64,000 nucleotides of DNA from FEN-1297 sp963787005. Its GTDB lineage: Bacteria > Bacteroidota > Ignavibacteria > Ignavibacteriales > Ignavibacteriaceae. Below the pieces are notes generated by a model. It worked only from the letters and a program-made list of their open reading frames with translations, was not told where the DNA came from and did no database searches. How positions within the stretch are numbered: the stretch's first letter is position 1; each line of letters starts with the position of its first letter. Position numbers and translations under genes: made by a program. The stretch lies in NCBI GenBank assembly GCA_963787005.1, contig CAWBBX010000017.1, forward strand, positions 1 to 64,000, given 5' to 3'. Of the stretch, positions 30,529 through 38,800 are shown in pieces.

Positions 30529-31620
30529 ATGAAAACTTATACAATAGATCTATTGTCCGATTTAAGCAGGAGGATGAACTTCCTAGGGGTAATGGTTACT
30601 GTAATTTTGATAATGACAGGCGTTGGCTTGCCTCAATCGTTGCCGGCACCGGTGAATCTTGGTACCGCCGGTGATTTCGTAATTTTAGCAAAAACAGGAA
30701 TTTCAAATACGGGGACTACCCAAATTAATGGTGATTTAGGCGTTAGTCCTGTGGCCGCAACATACATAACCGGATTTGGATTAATAATGGATGCTTCAGG
30801 TAAATTTTCGACATCATCTATAATCAACGGAAATATTTATGCTTCTGACTATACCTCTCCAACTCCAACTAAGATGACTACTGCAATTAGCGATATGCAA
30901 ACCGCATATACCGACGCAGCCGGTAGAACATCCCCGGATTATACCGACCTTTACACAGGAGATATTAGTGGGAAAACACTCACCCATGGCCTTTACAATT
31001 GGAGTACGGCTGTAACAATATCTAACGCTGGTGTTACTATATCCGGCACTGAAAGTGATGTTTGGATTTTCCAGGTAGCACAAAATCTAACAGTGGCGAA
31101 TGGTGCAATAGTAACACTCAGCGGCGGTGCACTGGCTTCAAACGTCTTCTGGCAGATTGCCGGACAAGTTGATCTTGGCACGACTTCTGAAATGAAAGGA
31201 ATCATATTGTGTCAAACAGCTATTGCGATGAATACCGGCGCAGCCCTTAATGGTAAGGCTCTGGCACAGACCGCAGTAACATTAGACGCTAACACCGTTA
31301 CTAACCCGGCAGCAGTAACCTCAGTAAAGGATGGTTTGGTGCCGCAAAAATTTGCCCTCTTCCAGAACTATCCAAATCCATTCAATCCATCGACGATTAT
31401 TCAATATAAACTTGGGAAAGCTTCTCAGGTTTCGCTCAAAGTTTTTAATGTACTTGGTAATGAAATTGTCACTCTAGTGAACGGCCGTCAGGAAGCCGGT
31501 AGCTATATCGTTAACTTTAATCTTAATAAGGCAATTTATAACCTTTCGAGCGGTGTGTACTTTTATCGTTTAGAAGCCGGCTCATTTACCTCGACGAAAA
31601 AATTGATTTTCCTGAAGTAG
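30529..31620 (+). CDS. DUF3494 ice-binding-like secreted protein with T9SS sorting domain (third paralogue)
   Basis: A 363-residue protein, the same length as the palindrome paralogues. A signal segment (FLGVMVTVILIMTGVGLPQS) is followed by LGTAGDFVILAKTGISNTGT, NGDLGVSPVAATYITGFG, DVWIFQVAQNLTVANGAIVT, NVFWQIAGQVDLGTTSEMK and ALAQTAVTLDANTV, then the T9SS domain (NYPNPFNPSTIIQY, LSSGVYFYRLEAGSF, KKLIFLK). ATG 30,529 has GTGGAG 8 bases upstream, and the TTG at 30,499 is not needed. Unlike the pair at 8-11 kb it has no lipoprotein partner. It sits alone between the glucan synthase and the kinase cluster, so it is probably a separate transcription unit. Ice binding is inferred from the family. 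Confidence 0.9.
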   Translation: MKTYTIDLLSDLSRRMNFLGVMVTVILIMTGVGLPQSLPAPVNLGTAGDFVILAKTGISNTGTTQINGDLGVSPVAATYITGFGLIMDASGKFSTSSIINGNIYASDYTSPTPTKMTTAISDMQTAYTDAAGRTSPDYTDLYTGDISGKTLTHGLYNWSTAVTISNAGVTISGTESDVWIFQVAQNLTVANGAIVTLSGGALASNVFWQIAGQVDLGTTSEMKGIILCQTAIAMNTGAALNGKALAQTAVTLDANTVTNPAAVTSVKDGLVPQKFALFQNYPNPFNPSTIIQYKLGKASQVSLKVFNVLGNEIVTLVNGRQEAGSYIVNFNLNKAIYNLSSGVYFYRLEAGSFTSTKKLIFLK

Positions 31621-31741
31621 TTATTTTTAAGAATGGATGCGTTCTTTTCGATAAACCTTTAAAGAATATGGGTGGTATTTGGTGTTATTAATTTACAATT
31701 AATTTTTCGCTTGTATCAAATCATCATTGGAAGCCGTCTTA

Positions 31742-31774
31742 GTCCAAAGGATGTAGTCCCTTTTTCATCCCTTT
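31742..31774 (+). repeat. Recurrent hairpin element, copy 4
   Basis: CCAAAGGATG, TAGTCCCTTTTT, CATCCCTTTG: the best-matched stem of the four copies (CAAAGGATG against CATCCCTTTG, one bulged C). It lies 122 bp after the ice-binding gene and about 290 bp before the first kinase. Confidence 0.65.
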
Positions 31775-32032
31775 GCCCTATTGTATGGCACCTCATTCCT
31801 TAATAATATATTGCGTAGGATTCTTTTTATAATAAAAAAAGCTATCCAATATTAACAGATAGCGATTGGGATTATAATAAAAAAAATGGACTATTTTATA
31901 GAATTAAAATTAAGTTTTGCCATACTAAAACAAAATAGCAAAAAGTGATTACTAAAATTAATCTTATTCTAAAAAGGACATTAACTAGTAAATATATGTA
32001 CCCTAAATTATGATTACGGGAATATCCATGTA

Positions 32033-32044
32033 GCCCGTAAGGGC
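32033..32044 (+). promoter_or_regulatory. GCCC-GTAA-GGGC hairpin upstream of kinase start
   Basis: A four-base-pair GC stem closed by a GTAA (GNRA-type) loop, about 24 bases before ATG 32,068. The ribosome binding site AGGGGA lies just after it. The position suits a leader hairpin, but the stem is short. Confidence 0.3.
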
Positions 32045-32067
32045 GCATCCATCATAGGGGAAAAACT

Positions 32068-34794
32068 ATGAACACAACCAATACACTAAGAAGTATTTTG
32101 ATTGTGGATGACTCATTGGAAAATCTTCGTATTCTTTCAAAAATACTTACCGAAAAGGGCTACAGAGTTCGTGCTGTAAAAGATGGATTAGATGCTGTTC
32201 CGATAGCAAAAGTTGAACTGCCGGATTTAATTTTATTAAATATAAAACTTCCCGACATTAATGGCTACGAAGTATATGCACGTCTTAAAGCAGATAATTT
32301 AACGAAGGACGTTCCTATATTATTTATAGGCACATCGAATGAAGCAGAAGAGAAAACTTGCGGATTTGAAGCTGGAGAAGCGGACTTTATAGCAAAGCCT
32401 TTTATTCATGAAGAAGTACTCACACGAATAGAAACTTACTGCCAAATCAGTCGTCTGCGCACTCAGCTCAAATATCAAACTGCGGAGCTTAACTCAGCAA
32501 ACAAACAACTGCAAGCCGAAGCCGCCGAACGCAAAAAAGCTGAAAATAATCTTAACGAAGAAACAATGAGAAGAGCGATTCTTTGTGAGCAATTGCCGGA
32601 CGGTATAGTGATAGTAGATCCTCAAACCGCAGGATTCATCGAATTCAACTCGGCTGCCCACACCCAACTAGGATATACCCGGGAGGAATTTGCCAAGCTA
32701 AGCATTGGGGACGTGGAAGCTGAAGGGACACAGAAAGAGATTGACGCCACAATTGCACGTGTGATGAGCGAAAAAAGAGTCGACTTTGAGACTCGGCAAA
32801 AGACAAAAGATGGAGAAATTAAAAATGTGTTTGTGACAGCACAATACATGGATAATTCCGGTCATCCGGTTTATCACTGCCTCTGGCGCGATATAACCGA
32901 ACGCAAAATTACCGAAGAGGTACGCAGCGAAAGCGAAAGAAAGACAAAAGCGCTGCTTGATGCCATTCCCGATTTGATATTCCGTGTGGACAGAGAAGGA
33001 ACTTTTCTGGATTATAAAGCCGATAAATCAGATCTTTATGTTCAATCCGGGCAGACAATCATCGGTAAAAAAAATCGAGATATTACACCTCCTTGGTTTG
33101 CTGATTTAATGAATAGATATATCTCAAAAGCCCTAAACAGCGGCAAGCCCCAGGAATTCGAATACCAAATGTCCGTTCCAAAGCGCGGCTTGCGTGATTA
33201 TGAAGCCCGTATGGTAGCAAGCGGCAAAGACGAAGTTATTGCAGTTGTACGAGATATAACGGATAATAAATTAGCTGAAGTAAAACTTAAAGAAAGCGAA
33301 GCCAAGTTAACCGATGCTATAAAGATTGCCAAACTCGGTACATGGGAATATAACTTCGCTCTCGACCAGTTTACTTTTAACGATCACTTCTACTCACTCT
33401 TTCATACAACAGCAGATCAGGAAGGCGGTTATGCCATGTCTTCCGGGCATTTCGCAAAAAGGTTTGTTTATCCTGATGACCGGGTATTGGTTGGGAAAGA
33501 AATTCGGAAAGCATTTGAAACCTCAGACCCGGCTTATTCTTCCCAATTGGAATACCGTGTAATCTATACAACAGGTGAGAAAGGCTACTTCGCAGCCAAT
33601 ATTCGTATTGAGAAAGATGCAGATAATCGTACAATTAAGGCACGCGGTGTTAACCAGGATATTACCGAACTTAAGCAAACTGAGGAAGCACTTCGCAAAA
33701 ATGAATTACAATTCCGAATGGTTTGGGAAAATGCTACCGATGGGATGCGTATAACAGATGAAACCGGTGTAGTTTTAAAAGCTAACGATGCCTACTGCAA
33801 ACTCATGGGAAAGGCAAGGGAAGAAATTGAAGGTAAAATGATGAGTGTCGTCTATGAACCGGATGCCCAATCAGAAGTTCTACGGAAACATTGTGAGCGG
33901 TTTAGAAACCGATCAATTCCTCAAAATTTAAACCGTGATATTATTCTATGGAACGGTAAAAAAGTATCTCTCGAATTATCAAATACATTTTTAGATATCC
34001 CCGGTCAGCAGCCGTTAGCTTTGAGTATCATAAGGGATGTTACCGAGCGTGCACGATTTGAACAAGAAATTCAAAACCGTAATGATCAACTAATAAAGTT
34101 GAACGCTGAAAAAGACAAATTCTTTTCCATAATAGCACACGATTTAAAAAGTCCTTTCAACGGTTTCTTAAATCTAACAGAACTAATGGCGGATAGCACC
34201 GAAGAATACTCACTGGCTGAATTTTCCGAAAATAGTCAATTACTGAATGAATCCGCCCGTAATCTTTATAAACTTCTGGAAAATTTATTGGATTGGGCAC
34301 AAATACAAAAAGGTTCCATCAATTTTACTCCTAAAGATTCCGATTTATCAATGATGGTTTCTCAAGGTATAGAAACAATTTATCAGCGGGCTCTGCAAAA
34401 AAGGATTGAAGTTATTAATGAAATTGATACTACGCAAAATGTTTATGCCGATGAAAAAATGATTAGCACTGTGCTCAGAAACCTCTTATCTAACGCAGTT
34501 AAATTCACAAGAAAGGACGGAAGAACTATAATTAAATCAGAACTATCAAATGACGGCCAAATTAAAGTTTCTGTTGAAGATAATGGTGTGGGAATTCCTG
34601 AAAAAGATATTAAGAGACTTTTTAAGATTGAAGAGAAAGTCAGTTCGAAAGGTACCGATGGTGAATCAAGTACGGGGTTAGGTTTATTGCTTTGTAAAGA
34701 ATTTATTGAAATGAACGGAGGGAAAATATGGGCGGAGAGTGAATTTGGGAAAGGTTCCAAGTTCACATTTTCTTTACGCAAATCGGGGACATAA
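32068..34794 (+). CDS. Receiver-PAS4-histidine kinase with degenerate receiver
   Basis: A 908-residue soluble sensor kinase: receiver-like domain 10-125, coiled coil about 128-165 (LKYQTAELNSANKQLQAEAA), PAS domains at about 170-285, 290-410, 415-545 and 550-670, HisKA with FFSIIAHDLKSPF (His near 690), and HATPase with NLLSNAVKFT, DNGVGIPEKD and STGLGLLLCKEF. In the receiver the acidic pair (VDD) and Lys (AKPF) are kept, but the phosphoacceptor is Asn58 (LLNIKLPD, codon AAT at 32,239-32,241). The paralogue at 61,649 has LLDINLPD. It is therefore probably a pseudo-receiver that cannot take phosphate by the usual route. No membrane segment, so it senses a cytoplasmic signal or partner. First gene of the plus-strand kinase run. 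Confidence 0.92.
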   Translation: MNTTNTLRSILIVDDSLENLRILSKILTEKGYRVRAVKDGLDAVPIAKVELPDLILLNIKLPDINGYEVYARLKADNLTKDVPILFIGTSNEAEEKTCGFEAGEADFIAKPFIHEEVLTRIETYCQISRLRTQLKYQTAELNSANKQLQAEAAERKKAENNLNEETMRRAILCEQLPDGIVIVDPQTAGFIEFNSAAHTQLGYTREEFAKLSIGDVEAEGTQKEIDATIARVMSEKRVDFETRQKTKDGEIKNVFVTAQYMDNSGHPVYHCLWRDITERKITEEVRSESERKTKALLDAIPDLIFRVDREGTFLDYKADKSDLYVQSGQTIIGKKNRDITPPWFADLMNRYISKALNSGKPQEFEYQMSVPKRGLRDYEARMVASGKDEVIAVVRDITDNKLAEVKLKESEAKLTDAIKIAKLGTWEYNFALDQFTFNDHFYSLFHTTADQEGGYAMSSGHFAKRFVYPDDRVLVGKEIRKAFETSDPAYSSQLEYRVIYTTGEKGYFAANIRIEKDADNRTIKARGVNQDITELKQTEEALRKNELQFRMVWENATDGMRITDETGVVLKANDAYCKLMGKAREEIEGKMMSVVYEPDAQSEVLRKHCERFRNRSIPQNLNRDIILWNGKKVSLELSNTFLDIPGQQPLALSIIRDVTERARFEQEIQNRNDQLIKLNAEKDKFFSIIAHDLKSPFNGFLNLTELMADSTEEYSLAEFSENSQLLNESARNLYKLLENLLDWAQIQKGSINFTPKDSDLSMMVSQGIETIYQRALQKRIEVINEIDTTQNVYADEKMISTVLRNLLSNAVKFTRKDGRTIIKSELSNDGQIKVSVEDNGVGIPEKDIKRLFKIEEKVSSKGTDGESSTGLGLLLCKEFIEMNGGKIWAESEFGKGSKFTFSLRKSGT

Positions 34795-34816
34795 ATATAC
34801 AAAGAAGGACGCTATT

Positions 34817-35195
34817 ATGAACAAAGAAATTAAGACCTCATCCCATAAGATTTTGCAACTTGATGATGGAATTGTAAAGCTTATTTGTTTTACCAGGGAT
34901 GAAACAATTGAAAAAGCTCGTGTTGCATTAGATCTTTTTCAAAGAATTTCTGAAGGTAAAAAGAATCCATTACTTGTTGATATTAGACAACAAAAGTCAA
35001 TCTCCAGGGAAGCCAGACAATTCTATTCCGGTCAAAGAATTCACAGAGCAGGTAACAGCACATGCTCTTGTTGTTGAGTTAGCAATATCAAAAGTGCTCG
35101 CAAATTTTTTTCTGGGTCTTAATAAACCTTCATACCCGACCCGGTTATTTACAGACGAAGATGAAGCCATTGAATGGCTTAAAGGTTATTTATAA
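34817..35195 (+). pseudogene. SpoIIAA/STAS-like small protein, one-base frameshift
   Basis: The repaired product is about 125 residues: start MNKEIKTSSHKILQLDDGIV, middle LLVDIRQQKSISREARQFYS, end LANFFLGLNKPSYPTRLFTD and EAIEWLKGYL. This resembles a SpoIIAA/STAS-like family found beside Bacteroidota signalling genes (the DUF7793 type, from memory). It may be a partner-binding protein rather than an enzyme. One extra C near 35,033 shifts the frame, splitting it into an N-terminal part from ATG 34,817 and a C-terminal part ending at 35,195. It begins 23 bp after the kinase stop and its stop overlaps the next start, so it belongs to the operon. An error in the read is quite possible. Confidence 0.6.
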
Positions 35196-35890
35196 TGAAC
35201 AGTAATCTAAATATTTCGTCTGATGAAAGAATTTCTAAAATCTTAAATGCTATTATGGGCGTTTCAGCCGGCAATTATCAAACCGGGTTAATCCCTTCAG
35301 AAAAAGATGACGAGATTGATGCGATAATGGTAGGGATGAATATGCTTGCCGAAGAAATCAGGGCAACAAGAGACAGCTTAGAAGAATTACTAAAAAAAGG
35401 GACAGAGAAACTAACTGAGTCGGAAATCAAATTCAGTGTGCTTGCTGATTCCGCTTCAGAACAAATATTCATTATCAATAAAGACTTTCTACTTGTTTAT
35501 GTAAATGAATCCGCCGCCAAAACCTTCCAAGCACCTTCAGATTATTTGGTTGGAAAGTCTATAGATGAATTATTTCCTCCAGAAGATCTTGGAATATTGA
35601 AATTACCTATAAATAATGTGTTTAGCTCGGGAATAACTCAAAATGACGAAAGGGAAATCAAATTCCCCCATAATAGTTTATGGCACAACACTTCTTTTAC
35701 GCTAATATATTCTCCGGAAAGAAGTCAAATAATTTCTGTTCTTGGTATCTCCCGCGATATAACGGATCACAAATTAGCGGAAATGAAACTTCAAGAAAAA
35801 GTAGTCGAATTATTCCCCCGGAGGACGGATATGGCTGAGGCAAAAACTTACACGGCAAAACTATACGAAGGTAAATGCTTTGAAGATTAA
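35195..35890 (+). CDS. Linker-plus-PAS protein without kinase domain
   Basis: A 231-residue protein. Residues 1-75 are helical and HAMP-like (SAGNYQTGLIPSEKDDEIDA, MNMLAEEIRATRDSLEELL), followed by a PAS domain at about 78-200 (FSVLADSASEQIFIINKD to VLGISRDITDHKLAEMKL). It then ends in an unusual tail (VELFPRRTDMAEAKTYTAKL) with no HisKA or ATPase. The N-terminal pattern is common just ahead of PAS-kinase modules, so this may be a kinase cut short, or a sensor that docks on a neighbour. It starts 1 base into the STAS-like stop and overlaps the CHASE kinase by 11 bp, so translation is coupled on both sides. Confidence 0.65.
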   Translation: MNSNLNISSDERISKILNAIMGVSAGNYQTGLIPSEKDDEIDAIMVGMNMLAEEIRATRDSLEELLKKGTEKLTESEIKFSVLADSASEQIFIINKDFLLVYVNESAAKTFQAPSDYLVGKSIDELFPPEDLGILKLPINNVFSSGITQNDEREIKFPHNSLWHNTSFTLIYSPERSQIISVLGISRDITDHKLAEMKLQEKVVELFPRRTDMAEAKTYTAKLYEGKCFED

Positions 35891-38800
35891 AAGACAAAAA
35901 AATGAAGTAAACAATTCACCTGCTTCGCTGACGAAAGCAATGAACCGTAATCGATTCATTATCACTTCTTTGGTTTTAATTACCTGTTTAGTAACTACCT
36001 ATTTTATTTGGAATGCCGCGAACGCAAACAGAGAAAAGGAACTTCGATCATATTTTGAGTTTCGCATAAGAGAAATTAATACCCGCATTGAGCAGCGTCT
36101 TACCAGTTACGAGCAAATACTAAGAAGCACACGCGGCTTATTTGATGTATCGGCAAAAGTAAACCGGGCTGAATTCCATTCATTCGTTAATTCTATGCGT
36201 CTTAATAAAAACTATCCCGGCATACAAGGTGTAGGCTTCTCATTAATTATTCCGTCTACATCATTAAAAGAAAATATTTATAACATACGTAAGGAAGGTT
36301 TTCCTAAATACAAAATATGGCCTGAAGGGAAACGCGAAACTTACACATCAATAATTTATCTCGAACCTTTCAGCAATCTTAACCTTCGCGCATTCGGTTA
36401 TGATATGTTTTCTGAGCCGGTCCGCCGTAAAGCCATGGAAACAGCACGAGATTCAAATACACCTGCAGCATCCGGAAAAATTAAGCTTGTCCAGGAAACA
36501 GGCAAATCTGTACAAGCGGGTTTCCTTATATATTTGCCGGTTTATAAAAACGGAACGCCTTATTCAAATGTAAGCGAGAGGCGCACAAATATAATCGGCT
36601 GGGTCTATTCCCCTTTCCGGATGGATGATTTTATGAAAGGACTTTTTGGTGAACGGGCTGCAGATATTGACCTAGAAATATATGATACTAAAAATATTTC
36701 ATTAGAAACGAAAATGTATGATTCCAAAACCGATACAGCTAAGATGAATCAACTAGTATTGAGAAAAGGAATTATTTTTAACGGGCACACGTGGACAGTT
36801 TTAGTAAAATCTACTCCGCAATTAGAGTCAAGAATAGGAGCCGGTAATGCAAACCTCATTCTAATTATCGGATTAAGTATAAGCTTTTTACTAGCAATAA
36901 TAACATTGCTGGTCGAGAACAAAAGAAGGCAAACTATTTTATCCAATGCCGAGCGCGAACGTACAGAAAGCAGGCTGCTTAAATCAGAGAAAAGGTATCG
37001 CGGGCTTTTTGAATCGGCAAAAGACGGAATTATTATTCTTGACGCTTACACAGGAAAAATTGTTGATGTGAACCCGTACTTAATAGAAATGCTCGGCTAT
37101 TCACACGAAGAATTGTTAGTTAAAGAACTTTGGGAAATCGGTACTTTCAAGAATATTGCCGCATCTAAAGAGGCATTTTTAGAATTGCAAAACAAAGGAT
37201 ACGTCCGTTTTGAAGATATGCCGCTGAAAACAAAAAACGGTCAGCATATCGAAGTCGAATTTATAAGCAATACATACTTTGTTGATAATACAAAAATTAT
37301 TCAATGCAACATCCGGAATATTACTGAGCGTAAATTAGCAGAAATGAAACTAAAAGAAAGCGAAGCCAAGTTAACCGATGCAATGAAGATTGCCAAACTC
37401 AGTACGTGGGAATATAACTTCGCTCTCGACCGGTTTACTTTTCCCGATCAATCCTTCTCACTAATTAATACAACAGCAGAACATGAAGGTGGTAATATCA
37501 TGTCTTCCGAGCAATTCGCACAAAAGTATATTTACCCTGAAGACCGGGTATTGATTGAGAAGGAAATCCGGAAAGCGTTTGAAACTCCGGACCCGGCTTA
37601 TACTTCTTATATGGAATACCGTGTAATCTTTGCACCCGGTGAGATAGGCTATTTCGCAGCCAATGTTCGTATTGAGAAAGATGCGGATAATCGTACCCTT
37701 AAGGCGCTCGGGGTTAACCAGGATATCACCGATCGCAAACGGATGGAAGAGATAGTTCTCAGAATTAATAAGGCAGTGGAGAGTTCAGGTGAGGCTATCT
37801 GCATGTCCGATCCGCAAGGACATCACTTTTATCACAACAAAGCGTTTACTGAAATTTTTAAGTACACGGTTGAGGAAGTTCAAGCAGCGGGCGGAGGCAT
37901 TACTGTTTATGTGAACAAAGATGTCGGACGTAAGGTATTTGACACAATTATGGAAGGCGGAACGTGGAACGGAGAAGTGGAGATGTCATCAAAGAGCGGA
38001 CGAAAATTCATCGTATTACTGCGCGCGGATTCGATAAAAAATGAGAATGGAATAATCGTCGGGCTCGTGGGAATTCATACGGATATTACCGAGCGCAAAC
38101 GCGCTGAAGAATCGCTTAGGTTTTTCAGGATGATGATTGATAAGTCGCAAGATGCTATTGAAGTGATTGACGTGGAAACTGCCCGTTTTATAGATGTTAA
38201 TGAAAAAGCGTGTACCGGTCTTGGATACAGCCGAAGTGAACTTTTGAATATGAGTGTATTTGATATCGATCCAAATCAAAACATGCAAGATTTCCAACAG
38301 ATGATACAGAATATCAGACAGTCAAACTCTATGACAGTGGAGTCTTTACATCGCCGTAAAGACGGCTCATTATTCCCGGTTGAGATAAATATTGCTGTAG
38401 TTAAACTTGAAAAGACATATACCATTGCCATTGTAAGGGATATAACAGAAAAAAAACTTATAGAAAATAAATTAAAGAGAAGCGAAGAGCAGTTAAAAGA
38501 AGCGCAGTCTGTAGGACTCATCGGCAGCTGGGAATGGGACATAGTCAAAAACACAGGCACAATGTCGGATGAAATGTATAAAATCTTTAACATTAATAGC
38601 AGCTCATTTGACGTCACTATCGAAAGTTTTTTAGAAACCGCGATTCCGGAAGACCGCAAAATGGTTCAAGAAATCATCATGAGGTCGATGAAAACACATG
38701 AATCTACTGCCTTTGATTTCCGAACCATCACCCCAAGGGGGGAAATCCGCTGGATTCACGAAAAAAGCACAATAGAAGTAGACGACAAAGGAAATCCGAA

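Larger units (their letters stand above)
31621..32067. other. Intergenic region before kinase cluster
   Basis: About 450 bp without a gene. It holds the fourth hairpin element (31,742-31,774), a GCTATC/GATAGC stem with an 11-base loop at 31,841-31,863, and the small GC-rich hairpin at 32,033. The last precedes the kinase ribosome binding site and could affect its translation. Confidence 0.4.

Noticed and set aside
31621..32067. tRNA or riboswitch in the intergenic region
   Set aside because: Only short isolated stems are present; no cloverleaf, TTCGA loop or known riboswitch core.
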